Source: a bacterium
GTDB taxonomy: Bacteria > UBA8248
Direction: 5' to 3'
Length of the DNA: 64,000 nucleotides
Assembly (NCBI GenBank): GCA_022825065.1
Contig: JAJDYR010000022.1
Location: forward strand, 313,426-377,425
Shown: positions 1 to 9,146 of the stretch, one piece after another
How positions within the stretch are numbered: position 1 is the first letter of the stretch
How the letters are laid out: every line of letters begins with the position of its first letter
Notes under the pieces: model-generated
The model's input: the letters and a program-made list of their open reading frames with translations, nothing else
Databases searched by the model: none
What the model was told of the DNA's origin: nothing
Position numbers and translations under genes: made by a program

Positions 1-768
1 AATGCAGCTTATCTGAAAGTCATCAACGCCGTCCTCGGAGAAGAGAACCCGAATATCTTGCTGGTCGCCAATACCTCCATGGGGCGGGACGTAGCGCCCA
101 GGCTCGCTTTCCGGCATGGGGCAAGCTACGCGCACGACTGCACGGACCTCTCGATTGAGGACGGAATGCTCGCCGCCATCCGCCCGGTCCACGGAGGCAG
201 CGCCATCAGCCACGTTCGCTCGAAGACGGATTCCCTCTCCATCGCGTCCACGCGCGCGAAAGCCCTGCCGCTGGCCGATATCGAAGAGGGCCGCGAGGGC
301 GAGTTCATGGAAATCGGCGTTTCCGTGGATGCCGACGAGATTCGAATGAATTTCGTGGAGGCGAAAAAGGTGGAAGCAGAAGGCGTGCGTCTCGAAGATG
401 CGGAAATCGTCGTGAGCGGCGGCCGCGGTTTGGGAGGGCCGGAGAATTTCGAATACCTCCAGGATCTCGCCAAGGTGCTCAAGGCGGCCGTGGGCGCGAG
501 CCGCGCCGCCGTCGACGCCGGCTGGGTGCCGACGCCAATGCAGGTGGGCCAGACGGGCAAGATCGTGAGCCCGAACCTCTATATCGCCGTCGGCATCTCG
601 GGCGCCATGCAGCACATGGTCGGGGCGGGGCCGAGCAAGAACATCGTGGCCATCAACACGGACGCCGAAGCGCCCATTTTCCAGCGCGCGCGCTACGGCA
701 TCGTGGGCGACTACAAGAAAGTCATCCCCGCCCTGACGGAGAAATGCAAGGAGTTAATGGATTCCTAG
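1..768 (+). CDS. etfA: Electron transfer flavoprotein alpha subunit (5' end missing)
   Basis: EtfA pairs with EtfB to carry electrons from acyl-CoA and other flavin dehydrogenases to the membrane quinone pool. The frame is open from base 1 and shows about 255 residues, against roughly 320 for the family, so the first part of the N-terminal domain lies outside the window. The C-terminal FAD domain is complete: a [11 protein letters not shown] stretch starts it, [18 protein letters not shown] follows, then [11 protein letters not shown] and the [11 protein letters not shown] segment that lines the flavin. etfB probably lies just upstream, outside the window. It ends four bases before the convergent repressor gene. 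Confidence 0.95.
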   Translation, partial: NAAYLKVINAVLGEENPNILLVANTSMGRDVAPRLAFRHGASYAHDCTDLSIEDGMLAAIRPVHGGSAISHVRSKTDSLSIASTRAKALPLADIEEGREGEFMEIGVSVDADEIRMNFVEAKKVEAEGVRLEDAEIVVSGGRGLGGPENFEYLQDLAKVLKAAVGASRAAVDAGWVPTPMQVGQTGKIVSPNLYIAVGISGAMQHMVGAGPSKNIVAINTDAEAPIFQRARYGIVGDYKKVIPALTEKCKELMDS

Positions 769-771
769 TCC

Positions 772-1563
772 TCAGGCGAGCGGCTGATAGGCCCAGACGA
801 CGCGGCCCACGATTCGATCGGCAGGTTCCTCCCCGTCCAAATCAATATGGGTGACCACCTCATCCCGATTCTCGGGCACCAGCCATAGACGCGGCGGGGT
901 CCATTGCAACCGCTTCAGCGTACACCCTCCGGATTCATCCCGAACGGCGTAAATACCCTCTGAAACGATCGCCTTGTCGCGGCGATCGATGACGACCACG
1001 GCTCCCGGCTGAATCAGGGGAACCATGCTGCGGCCCATCTCCCGGTCCACCCGAACCGAGACCAAATCTCCACGCCCTGCAATTTGAGAGACGTGGATGA
1101 GCGCATATTCCTCGATTTGCTCATCCACGATTCTGGCGCTGCCCGCCGCGATGGAGCCCGACACCAAAGGCACGGCGCGAAACTCCGCATCGCTCACCCT
1201 GCCCGGCGCCAGTAAGTTCTCGCTCATGCTCAAGGTGACGTCCAAAGGCCCGACACCCGGAATCTCAGGCGCGCCGGTTCGACCCAGCAGCCAATCGCCG
1301 GACACGTCGAGTACTTTTGCGATTTCAAACAGTTTGCTCGCGCTCGGTTCGTTCTGACCCTGTTCATAGCGTGTGAGATTCGCCCATGTGACCCCTGCGG
1401 CGCGCGCCAGTTGATTGCGGTTCCATCCCTTGCGCTCACGCGCACGCGCGATGCGGCGTCCCAGTTCGAACGCATACTCCGATCGGGGTTGGGGAGACTG
1501 GGGCATAGGCTCTGCGGAGGGCTGAGAAATCCCCTCCCCGGGGCGGATGTCGCAGATAGACAT
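772..1563 (-). CDS. XRE-family repressor with S24/LexA-like C-terminal domain
   Basis: A 263-residue CI-like transcription factor. Residues about 30-90 form a Cro/CI helix-turn-helix (GWNRNQLARAAGVTWANLTRYEQG). The second half resembles the S24 peptidase domain of LexA and phage CI, with VPLVSGSIAAGSA at the region where LexA is cleaved, DREMGRSMVPLIQPGAVVVID carrying the catalytic-Ser region, and a later TLKRL segment with the candidate catalytic Lys. In the family, such proteins dimerise on operators and self-cleave when activated RecA is present. No phage genes adjoin it, so a stand-alone stress or cofactor sensor is also possible. The target operator is not visible. Confidence 0.85.
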   Translation of the reverse strand: MSICDIRPGEGISQPSAEPMPQSPQPRSEYAFELGRRIARARERKGWNRNQLARAAGVTWANLTRYEQGQNEPSASKLFEIAKVLDVSGDWLLGRTGAPEIPGVGPLDVTLSMSENLLAPGRVSDAEFRAVPLVSGSIAAGSARIVDEQIEEYALIHVSQIAGRGDLVSVRVDREMGRSMVPLIQPGAVVVIDRRDKAIVSEGIYAVRDESGGCTLKRLQWTPPRLWLVPENRDEVVTHIDLDGEEPADRIVGRVVWAYQPLA

Positions 1564-1597
1564 CTAGCCTATCACATTTTGGCCATTCATCGAAAAG

Positions 1598-1632
1598 ACG
1601 GGGTCCTCGCCTCTAAACGGCGAGGACCCCGG
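1598..1632 (-). terminator. Intrinsic terminator of the cyclase gene
   Basis: A perfect 12-bp stem (1600-1611 with 1619-1630) has a 7-base loop and lies 10 bases after the cyclase stop codon on the minus strand. It is followed by a short T-rich stretch. It separates the cyclase gene from the downstream repressor gene. Confidence 0.75.
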
Positions 1633-1640
1633 AAGATGGA

Positions 1641-2330
1641 CTAATCGTCCAGAACCGCCACCGCGCGGACGGGGCTCCCCGTACCTTCCCGGAATTTCAG
1701 AGGCAGGGAGATGAACTGGAACTCGCCCTTGCCGAGCAGGGCTTCCAAGTTGCACAGGCTTTCCAGGTGGGTGATCCCCCTCTCCCAGCAGGTTTTGTGA
1801 ACCAGGGCGTTCACGTCGCCCTCGGGGCCGGGACGCATGGAATCGATCCCGAAATGGACGATTCCCTGATCCGCCAACCATTCGGTGGCTTCCACGTTGA
1901 TGCCCGGATTATCCGTGCCATACGCCTTCGTCGGGAAAGTGCGGGCATGATGGCCCGTACAGAGCAGGATGGTGCCGCCCTGGGGAACCGGGAGGCCGGT
2001 CTTCTTCACCGCTGCGTCGAGGTCCGCCGAGCTGATTTCCGCCCTCGGTTCAATATGCTGCAAATCGATGCAGATGCCGCGCACGATGCAGTTCTCGAGC
2101 GGGTACTCGTTCATCGGCTGCGCGTCCTGGTGGAAATGACGCGGCGCGTCGAGGTGCGTGGTGCCGTGCTCGGGCATGGTGACGAAGTTCAGGGCGTTCC
2201 CCCAGACGTTGCCCGAGTCCTTGAAGGCCTCTTCGTGGTTTTTCCACTCGGCGTAGAGGATGGGCGGCTGGCCCGGATACGCGGGCGTGCGGTGGTAGAT
2301 CTCTCGTGAAAGGTCAACGATGGTAGGCAT
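1641..2330 (-). CDS. Cyclase-family metal-dependent hydrolase (kynurenine formamidase-like)
   Basis: A 229-residue protein of the cyclase/KynB family, metal-dependent amidohydrolases that include arylformamidase. The family signature HGTTHLDAPRHF, with its metal-binding His and Asp residues, is near residue 55, and a later GTILLCTGHHAR segment matches the conserved core. Length is normal for the family. The ATG start has an AAGGAG ribosome site. No tryptophan-catabolism genes adjoin it. Its neighbour on the same strand is an LVIVD-repeat protein, so the substrate cannot be assigned; carbamates, isatin and N-formylkynurenine are all hydrolysed by family members. Confidence 0.85.
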   Translation of the reverse strand: MPTIVDLSREIYHRTPAYPGQPPILYAEWKNHEEAFKDSGNVWGNALNFVTMPEHGTTHLDAPRHFHQDAQPMNEYPLENCIVRGICIDLQHIEPRAEISSADLDAAVKKTGLPVPQGGTILLCTGHHARTFPTKAYGTDNPGINVEATEWLADQGIVHFGIDSMRPGPEGDVNALVHKTCWERGITHLESLCNLEALLGKGEFQFISLPLKFREGTGSPVRAVAVLDD

Positions 2331-2350
2331 AGAATTTTTCTCCTTTTCGC

Positions 2351-3592
2351 CTAAACGGTGCAGCGCAATATATGCAGTCCATGGTTCTTGTCCGTCACAT
2401 AAATGATTCCGCGCCTGTCCACGATGACGTCCTCGCTCTGGGTGACGAGCGTCTTGGGCAGCATGCCGAGGCGTTTCGTCGGGTCGGCGGGGATGTAGTG
2501 CGCGATCTCGCGCGGATGGATGGGCTCGGAGATGTCATAGACCCTGAGACCTGCGTTGAAATACGTCAGATAGATGCGGTCTTCCCTTTGCTCAAGGCAA
2601 TCGAGCCCCTGGGGATGATGCTGGTTGTGGGGGCCGAAGCGCCCGCCGCGCTCGCAGAAACTCTTGTGCGAATAGCCGGGCGGCGGCTCGGGCACCGGGA
2701 AGAGCGACATGAGCCTCGGGTTCGCCTCGTCTTCGATGTCGATGATCGCCGTGTAGTTGAGCGGCTCGTCGCAGTTCTCCTTGAGCGCCTCGCTGTTGAT
2801 GATGGCGAACCCCCGGTTGAGATAGGGATACGCCGTGTGGACGGCGATCGCGCTGCCCAGCGGCGGGTAGACGTTGAAGCGGCTGATGAGCCTGGGGCTG
2901 GTTATGTCTTCGATGTCCGCGATGACGAACCCGCCGCGCGCGTAAGGAAGATACGCCCGCCCGTTTTCCGCATGGGCCGGCCCGTGCTGGAACACGCGCA
3001 TCCCCTCGCTCCAGTCGTCCGACATATCGGTTTCTGCCCCCTCCTGCTCGGGCAGCCAGAAGCGGCCCGCTTCCCTGGGGTTTCTCGGATCTTCCAAATC
3101 CAGAATGCGGTAAATGTTCCCGTCATAGCCGGGCGCGTATGCGGAGAGATGGGCATAGCGGCCGCCGTTATAGAAATTGCGGTGCGTCCCGTCGGCCCCC
3201 GTCTGCCAGTGCGAGATGAGTTGCGGATCGGCGGGGTCTTTTTTCACGTCCCAGATGTAGACGCCCTCGGCATCGGGCGGATCCTCGGGCCGCGGCCCCC
3301 AGCCAGGAGGGATTCTCTCCAGGGAGGTGATGAGCAAACCATCCGCCACCTGGACCTGCAGCGTCCAGGTGTTGTCCGGTCCCTCGATGAACTTGAGGAG
3401 TTCGGGCTTTTCGGGATCAGTTACGTCCAGGACGCTCCAGCCGCTCACCCAGAATTGCGAGAGGTAGAGGTAAAACCGACCGTCCACCTCCTGAATCGCC
3501 GTCTTGAAGGCGGGTCGGTCTTCCAGGTCGTGATAGCCGAGCAACTCCATGTTGTCGCTGCTGATCGCCGCAGGCGCCTGCGCGAGACTCAT
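2351..3592 (-). CDS. LVIVD-repeat (beta-propeller-like) protein
   Basis: A 413-residue protein made of repeated blades with the pattern 'DLEDPRNPREAGRF', 'DIEDITSPRLISRF', 'DIEDEANPRLMSLF' and 'DISEPIHPREIAHY', typical of LVIVD repeat proteins that probably fold as a beta-propeller. No signal peptide is seen with the chosen start. The ATG at 3592 is preferred over longer upstream starts because it has a GAGG ribosome site at the right distance. Biochemical function is unknown for the family. Several acidic and His-rich loops (GPHNQHHPQG) could bind metal. It is probably co-transcribed with the cyclase gene 20 bases downstream. Confidence 0.75.
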   Translation of the reverse strand: MSLAQAPAAISSDNMELLGYHDLEDRPAFKTAIQEVDGRFYLYLSQFWVSGWSVLDVTDPEKPELLKFIEGPDNTWTLQVQVADGLLITSLERIPPGWGPRPEDPPDAEGVYIWDVKKDPADPQLISHWQTGADGTHRNFYNGGRYAHLSAYAPGYDGNIYRILDLEDPRNPREAGRFWLPEQEGAETDMSDDWSEGMRVFQHGPAHAENGRAYLPYARGGFVIADIEDITSPRLISRFNVYPPLGSAIAVHTAYPYLNRGFAIINSEALKENCDEPLNYTAIIDIEDEANPRLMSLFPVPEPPPGYSHKSFCERGGRFGPHNQHHPQGLDCLEQREDRIYLTYFNAGLRVYDISEPIHPREIAHYIPADPTKRLGMLPKTLVTQSEDVIVDRRGIIYVTDKNHGLHILRCTV

Positions 3593-3787
3593 CGCATCCT
3601 CACAAATGATGTTCTCTTTGACTCTTCGCCAAAATTGTGGAAGAGAATGTCTGTCGAATTGATTGCTGAACCATGCCTTATGTACCCCACTACCGCATGG
3701 TGGTAAAGTCCCGCAGCGACTTTGACACATACAAACCGAATCGCGTCGCGGGGCCTTTCGCCAAGCGCACCGGAAAGCGGAGAAGAT

Positions 3788-4552
3788 ATGACCTCACCCG
3801 GCGTGGATTTAAGCGGCAAGACAGCCTGCATCACGGGCGGCGGCCAGGGGCTGGGCGCCTCGATGGCCATCGCACTGGCGGAAGCGGGCGCAGACCTCGT
3901 CCTCATCGGCAGACGGCCCGAGCCAATGGCCGAGACCGCGAAGGAATGCGAGGAATTCGGCGTACGAGCCAGACCCGCCGTCTGCGACGTCACGGATCCG
4001 GCTCGTGTGAACGCTTTGTTCGAGCAGGTCAACAGGGAACTCGGCGGCCCGCACATTCTCATCAACAACGCGGGCGTGTCGCTCCCCAGCCCGATTCTCG
4101 AAATGACGAACGAAATCTGGCACCAGACCATCGATTTGAACCTGAGCGGCATGTTCTATTGCTGCCGGGCGGCGGTGCGCTTCATGCTCGAGGCGGGAGG
4201 AGGTAAAATCGTCAACCTCGGCTCGGGCGCTGGAAGCCGGGGCCGCCCCAACCAGGTGGCCTATGCGGCGTCAAAAGCAGGCGTAAGAGGATTCACCGAG
4301 GCGCTCGCCGTCGAACTCGCGGAGAAAAACATTCAGGTGAACAACATTGCGCCGGGCCGCTTCCCTACCCCGATGACGGTCGATCGCATCGCCGACCCGG
4401 CGCAGAGCGAGGAATTTTTACGCTACGTTCCCATGAAGCGCTACGGCGAACTCGAAGAAATCCGGCCCCTCGTCGTCTACCTTTGCAGCCCCCAGAGCGA
4501 CTTCATGACGGGGCAGACGATATACCTAGACGGCGGCAGCAGCGCGCTCTAG
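3788..4552 (+). CDS. Short-chain dehydrogenase/reductase
   Basis: A 254-residue classical SDR with all signatures: the NAD(P) glycine motif TGGGQGLGAS near residue 17, NNAG, the catalytic Ser in NLGSGAGS, YAASK (Tyr and Lys) and a C-terminal YLDGG. It catalyses reversible oxidation of an alcohol or reduction of a keto group; the substrate is unknown. The ATG at 3788 follows a GGAGAAG ribosome site; an upstream in-frame ATG at 3722 is less likely. Its last four bases overlap the end of the convergent SDR-like gene on the other strand. Confidence 0.88.
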   Translation: MTSPGVDLSGKTACITGGGQGLGASMAIALAEAGADLVLIGRRPEPMAETAKECEEFGVRARPAVCDVTDPARVNALFEQVNRELGGPHILINNAGVSLPSPILEMTNEIWHQTIDLNLSGMFYCCRAAVRFMLEAGGGKIVNLGSGAGSRGRPNQVAYAASKAGVRGFTEALAVELAEKNIQVNNIAPGRFPTPMTVDRIADPAQSEEFLRYVPMKRYGELEEIRPLVVYLCSPQSDFMTGQTIYLDGGSSAL

Positions 4553-5343
4553 GCCCTCACCACGTCGCACCGACCGCCATCCACGTTGATGGACTCGCCC
4601 GTGATGTTCGAAGCCAGGCCGGACACCAGGAATAACGCCGCGTTCGCACAATCCTCGGCACGCGTGAGGCGGCCCATGGGCAATTCGGCGCGTCTTTCGG
4701 CATCCACTTCCTCATAAGCGCGATTCGTGAGTTCCGCGATTTTCGTCGTCTGCCGGACGTACCTCGGGGTGTCCGTCGTGCCCGGATTGATGAGGTTCAC
4801 GCGGATGTTCTCTGGGGCCAGCCTGCGGGCGAGTTGATGCTTGTAGGCTGCGAGACCCGCGTTCGGAATGCAGCCCGAGCCGTGGTACTCGGAGGTATGG
4901 ACGTGACTCAGCCCCGAGAAATAGACGATGACGCCCTCGCCCCGCTTCCTCATCTGCGGAATCACGGCCTTCGTCAAACGGATGGCGGCGCGGAGTTTCA
5001 AGTCGATGGCGAGATCGATGTCCTCATCCGTCGTCACGATGGGGTCCGTGCGCCTGCTCACGCCCGCGGCGCTGACGAGAAAATCAATTCCTCCGAGCCG
5101 GGCGCAGGTCTCCTCGACGACGCGCTCGGTTTGCCCCTCAGCGGTGAGGTCGCCCGCCAACACTTCCGCGCGTCCTCCGGCGGCGATGATGTCCGAGGCG
5201 GTCTGCTTCAAGTTTTCCTCGTTCCGGGCCGCGAGCGCGACCGAAGCTCCCGCACGCGCCAGCACCATGGCGCACGCCTGCCCGATGCCCTGGCTCGAAC
5301 CCGTCACCAGGGCGATTTTCCCGCTCAAATCTATCGTGATCAT
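4549..5343 (-). CDS. SDR-fold protein lacking the canonical catalytic residues
   Basis: A 264-residue Rossmann protein. The cofactor motif TGSSQGIGQA and the C-terminal INVDGG are normal for an SDR. The active site is not: aligned on the NIRVN segment, the YxxxK pair reads G157 and N161 (GCIPN), the NNAG motif is SAAG and the helix-4 Asn is Lys; only Ser143 remains. A Tyr at 153 and a Tyr-Lys pair at 167-168 lie nearby but not in register. It may bind nucleotide without redox activity, or use a different proton relay. The ATG has an AAAGGGA ribosome site. It converges with a normal SDR gene. Confidence 0.8.
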   Translation of the reverse strand: MITIDLSGKIALVTGSSQGIGQACAMVLARAGASVALAARNEENLKQTASDIIAAGGRAEVLAGDLTAEGQTERVVEETCARLGGIDFLVSAAGVSRRTDPIVTTDEDIDLAIDLKLRAAIRLTKAVIPQMRKRGEGVIVYFSGLSHVHTSEYHGSGCIPNAGLAAYKHQLARRLAPENIRVNLINPGTTDTPRYVRQTTKIAELTNRAYEEVDAERRAELPMGRLTRAEDCANAALFLVSGLASNITGESINVDGGRCDVVRA

Positions 5344-5524
5344 CTGTTTCCCTTTCTCGGCGATCCGTTCATACTCGTAACCGCACCCGGAGCGGATGCG
5401 GACAAAATGCGCGACCTCGAAAACCTTCGGCCGGGCGCTGGATTTTCATGACGATTTTCCTTATACACGACTTGTCCTTCGGCGGCATTCCAGGCGGCGT
5501 TCACATTCACAAAGGCGGCGACCC

Positions 5525-6763
5525 ATGACGAAGAAAAGCATCTCGGACATCGACGTGCGCGGCAAGCGCGTGCTGATGCGTGTGGACTTCAACGTCCCCC
5601 AAGACGCGAACGGCCGCATCGCCGATGACCGCAGAATCCGCATGGCGCTCCCCACGATAAACCACATTCTGGATAACGGCGGCCGCCTCGTCCTCATGAG
5701 CCACCTGGGCCGCCCGACGGGAGAAGGCCCCGAAGCCGACGCCAAGTGGACGCTCCGGCCCATCGCCGAACGCCTGGAGATGCTCCTCGGCAAAAGCGTC
5801 GTCTTCGCGGAAGACTGCGTGGGACCCGCCGCCGAAAACGCAGCCGCCGCGCTGATTGACGGGGAATGCTGCCTCCTCGAAAACCTGCGCTTCCACAAGG
5901 CCGAGCAGATCAAGGACAAGGCGGCCTCCAAGGACGAGACCAAAAGACGCGAAAAGGACGCTTTCGCGCAGGGGCTGGCCTCTTTGGCCGACGTTTACGT
6001 GAACGACGCCTTCGGCACCTGCCACCGCGACAACGCGAGCATGCTCACCGTCCCGCAGATGATGGCGGGCAAACCCCGCGTCGCGGGATTTTTACTCGAA
6101 AAGGAGCTCCAATACCTCGGCGAGGCGCTGAATGCGCCTGAAAGACCTTTTCTCGCCATCATCGGAGGCAAGAAAGTCTCCGACAAAATGATGGTCATAG
6201 AAACGCTGCTGGGCAAATGCGACCGGGTGATCATCGGCGGGGCCATGGTCTATACCTTCATGCGGGCAAAGGGCCAGGAGACGGGCGCAAGCCTCGTGGA
6301 AGAAGACAGGGTCGAAGTCGCCGCCCGGCTGCAATCCTTAGGGGACGAGAAACTCGTTTTACCGACGGATGTAATCGCCGCGCGCGCCATCGAAGAAGGC
6401 GCGCCATTCGAAGTATTCCAGGGGAAGATTCCCGAGGGTCTGATGGGCCTCGACATCGGCCCTGAATCCGCGCGCCGATTCTCGGAGATGATTTCAGGGG
6501 CGAAAACCATCGTCTGGAACGGCCCGATGGGCGTCTTCGAGGTCAAGCCCTTCGACGTGGGCACGTTCACCGTTGCGCGCGCCCTCGCGGAGGCGACGAA
6601 AAACGGCGCCACGACCGTCATCGGCGGCGGCGACAGCGCGGCGGCCATCGAGATGGCCGGGCTGAGCGAGCAAGTGAGTCACGTGAGCACGGGCGGTGGA
6701 GCGAGCCTCGAGTTCATGGAGGGAAAATCGTTTCAGGCCGTCGAAATTCTCGATGATTTGTAG
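5525..6763 (+). CDS. pgk: Phosphoglycerate kinase
   Basis: Transfers phosphate between 1,3-bisphosphoglycerate and ADP in glycolysis and the reverse reaction in gluconeogenesis, in the cytosol. 412 residues from the ATG at 5525, which has an AAGGCGG ribosome site; the open frame extends further upstream without support. Signatures in order: RVDFNVP substrate-binding motif, HLGRP, ENLRF, VNDAFGTCHR, GGKKVSDK, WNGPMGVFE and the nucleotide-binding GGGDSAAA. Length matches bacterial monofunctional PGK. Usually paired with gap or tpi, but here it is followed 79 bases later by a transsulfuration gene. Confidence 0.97.
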   Translation: MTKKSISDIDVRGKRVLMRVDFNVPQDANGRIADDRRIRMALPTINHILDNGGRLVLMSHLGRPTGEGPEADAKWTLRPIAERLEMLLGKSVVFAEDCVGPAAENAAAALIDGECCLLENLRFHKAEQIKDKAASKDETKRREKDAFAQGLASLADVYVNDAFGTCHRDNASMLTVPQMMAGKPRVAGFLLEKELQYLGEALNAPERPFLAIIGGKKVSDKMMVIETLLGKCDRVIIGGAMVYTFMRAKGQETGASLVEEDRVEVAARLQSLGDEKLVLPTDVIAARAIEEGAPFEVFQGKIPEGLMGLDIGPESARRFSEMISGAKTIVWNGPMGVFEVKPFDVGTFTVARALAEATKNGATTVIGGGDSAAAIEMAGLSEQVSHVSTGGGASLEFMEGKSFQAVEILDDL

Positions 6764-6842
6764 AGGCCGCGCGGATGCCGCATAATCGTCTCGTAAGGAC
6801 GAGGTTTTCCAGTATTCAAGCCGCTTTAGAAGGTTTACCTCA

Positions 6843-7847
6843 GTGAAGAACAACATTCTGGAGGCCATCGGCGACACGCCGATCGTAAGGCTCAATTCCA
6901 TCGGCGCGGAAGTCGAATCGGAACTGTTCGTCAAGGTCGAATACATGAATCCGGGCCTCTCGGTGAAAGACCGCATCGCGCCGCTGATCGTCGAAGACGC
7001 GGAGAAAAAGGGCGAATTAAAGCCGGGCGGAATGATTGTCGAGGCCACGTCGGGGAACACCGGCGCGGGACTCGCCATCGTCGCCGCCATCAAGGGCTAC
7101 AATTGCGTTTTCGTGATGCCCGACAAGATGAGCCAGGAGAAAGTCGACCGGCTGCGCGCATACGGTGCCAAAGTCATCGTCACGCCCACGGTGGCGCTCG
7201 ACGACCCGGAGAGCCATTACTCAGTCGCGCGCAGGATCGTGGAGGAAACGCCCAACTGCATACTGGCGAACCAGTACAACAACCCGAATAACCCCGAATC
7301 CCACTACCGCATGACGGGGCCCGAGATATGGCGTCAGACGGGAGGCGAGTTCGACGCCTTCGTTACGGGTCTCGGCACCGGCGGCACCATATCGGGAACG
7401 GGAAGGTTCCTGAAAGAAAAGAATCCCGACATCAAGATCGTAGGCGTCGACCCCATCGGCTCGATTCTCTACGGCCTGTTTTACGGGGAAACGGACCCCG
7501 AGGCGGGCTCCTACAAGACCGAAGGCATCGGAGAAAGCTTCAAGCCCAATACGCTCAGCTTCGATAACATCGATGAAGTCGTCCGCGTGACCGACGCTGA
7601 ATGCCTCCTGATGGCGCGCAGGCTGGCGAGAGAAGAAGGCATTCTGGTGGGCGGCTCTGCGGGCGGTGCGGTGGCAGGCGCCGTGCGGTACGCGGAATCC
7701 CTCGAAAAACCGGAGAGAGTCGTCACCCTCATGCCGGATTCGGGCATGTTCTATCTCAGCAAGATTTTCTCCGATGAATGGATGGTCGCCAACGCTTTCC
7801 TCGATAAAGATGAGATGGAACAAACGGCGACACCCGAGAGCGCGTGA
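6843..7847 (+). CDS. Cystathionine beta-synthase / cysteine synthase-type PLP enzyme
   Basis: A 334-residue fold-type II PLP enzyme. NPGLSVKDRIAP holds the Schiff-base Lys, SGNTG binds the PLP phosphate region and GTGGTISGTG the phosphate loop. Such enzymes condense serine or O-acetylserine with homocysteine or sulfide. There is no haem motif and no C-terminal CBS regulatory pair. The adjacent gamma-lyase gene 51 bases downstream favours cystathionine synthesis in reverse transsulfuration (as in the mccA-mccB pair) over plain cysteine synthesis, but sequence alone does not separate them. Start is GTG at 6843 with an AGAAGG ribosome site. Confidence 0.88.
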   Translation: MKNNILEAIGDTPIVRLNSIGAEVESELFVKVEYMNPGLSVKDRIAPLIVEDAEKKGELKPGGMIVEATSGNTGAGLAIVAAIKGYNCVFVMPDKMSQEKVDRLRAYGAKVIVTPTVALDDPESHYSVARRIVEETPNCILANQYNNPNNPESHYRMTGPEIWRQTGGEFDAFVTGLGTGGTISGTGRFLKEKNPDIKIVGVDPIGSILYGLFYGETDPEAGSYKTEGIGESFKPNTLSFDNIDEVVRVTDAECLLMARRLAREEGILVGGSAGGAVAGAVRYAESLEKPERVVTLMPDSGMFYLSKIFSDEWMVANAFLDKDEMEQTATPESA

Positions 7848-7898
7848 TAGAGGTCGATACGGAAACAGTCACCACCATCCCCGCCTTTTTGGAGCAAC

Positions 7899-9074
7899 AT
7901 GAAAATATCCACCAGAGCGATTCACCACGGAAAAGAACCCAACGAACTCACCGGCGCCGTGAAGCCCGACATCTGCCTGAGCAGCACGTTCAAGCAGCAT
8001 ACGCCCGGCGAGCCCGTCGGCGATTTCGAATACTCGCGCTCGGGCAATCCGACGCGAGAGGCGCTCGAGATGAACATCGCAGGCCTCGAACGTCCCGAAG
8101 GCGCGGATGCGGAGTGTCACGGGCTGGCGTTTTCCTCAGGCTTGGGCGCCACCACCACGGTACTCTTCGCCCTGCTCTCGCATGGCGACCACATGCTCTG
8201 CTCGGACGACGTGTACGGCGGAACCTTCCGCCTCATCACGGGCAAGGATTTCAGGGGGTTCGAGAAATTCGGGATTGCGTGCGACTACGTCGACATGGCG
8301 GATGAAGAGTCCCTCGCCGGGAAAATGAGGGAGAACACGAGGCTCATCTGGATAGAGAGCCCCACGAACCCGCTCTTGAAGATGGCCGACATCCGGAGCA
8401 TCGCCTCCACGTACGGGAAAGACGGGGCCATCGTTGCCGTGGACAACACCTTCATGAGCCCCTATTTCCAGAGGCCGCTCGCCCTGGGCGCTGACATCGC
8501 CGTTCACAGCACGACGAAATACATCGGCGGGCACAGCGACGTGGTCGGCGGCGCGCTGGTGACGAAAAGCCGGGCGCTCCATGAACGCATAAAGCACTAC
8601 CAGAACGCGCTCGGAGCGACTCCCGCCCCCTTCGATTGCTACATGACCATGCGGGGGATCGACACCCTCCCCGTGCGGATGGAAAAACACCAGCAAAACG
8701 CCATGAAAATCGCCAGGCATTTTGAGGGGCACCCCGGGGTGGAAAAAGTCATATATCCGGGGCTGGAATCCCACCCCCAGCACGATCTGGCGAAAAGGCA
8801 GATGAGCGGGTTCGGGGGGATGCTGGCGTTCTACCTGAAAGGCGGCCTGCCCGAGGCGCGCAGATTCCTGGAAAACGTCCGCCTGTTCACCCTGGCGGAG
8901 AGCCTGGGCGGCACCGAATCCCTCGTGGAGCATCCCGCCATCATGACCCACGCTTCTCTCACCGAGGAGAGCAGAGAAGCGCTCGGCATCAGCGACACCC
9001 TGATTCGCCTGTCCGTGGGAATCGAGGATGCGGACGATTTAATCGAGGATCTCGATCAAGCCCTGAAAGCGTAA
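7899..9074 (+). CDS. Cystathionine gamma-synthase / gamma-lyase family PLP enzyme
   Basis: A 391-residue Cys/Met-metabolism PLP enzyme (fold type I). Key features: FEYSRSGNPTR near the N-terminus, SGLGA in the PLP-phosphate region, the DNTF motif and the Schiff-base Lys in HSTTKYIGGHSD, and SLGGTESLVEHPA near the C-terminus. Family members either make cystathionine from an activated homoserine or split it to cysteine, ammonia and 2-oxobutyrate. Paired with the upstream beta-synthase it most likely acts as gamma-lyase. The ATG is at 7899 after a TTGGAG ribosome site. A strong terminator follows. Confidence 0.9.
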   Translation: MKISTRAIHHGKEPNELTGAVKPDICLSSTFKQHTPGEPVGDFEYSRSGNPTREALEMNIAGLERPEGADAECHGLAFSSGLGATTTVLFALLSHGDHMLCSDDVYGGTFRLITGKDFRGFEKFGIACDYVDMADEESLAGKMRENTRLIWIESPTNPLLKMADIRSIASTYGKDGAIVAVDNTFMSPYFQRPLALGADIAVHSTTKYIGGHSDVVGGALVTKSRALHERIKHYQNALGATPAPFDCYMTMRGIDTLPVRMEKHQQNAMKIARHFEGHPGVEKVIYPGLESHPQHDLAKRQMSGFGGMLAFYLKGGLPEARRFLENVRLFTLAESLGGTESLVEHPAIMTHASLTEESREALGISDTLIRLSVGIEDADDLIEDLDQALKA

Positions 9075-9083
9075 TTTGCCACA

Positions 9084-9131
9084 CAAAAAAACCATCCTCC
9101 GGCGACCGATAAGGCCGGAAGATGGTTTTTT
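9084..9131. terminator. Bidirectional intrinsic terminator
   Basis: A 13-bp stem with one G-T pair (9091-9103 with 9114-9126) and a 10-base loop. It is flanked by an A-run on the left and a T-run on the right, so it can stop transcription from both the gamma-lyase gene and the convergent msrP gene. Confidence 0.88.
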
Positions 9132-9146
9132 GTCTAAATCCGAAGC

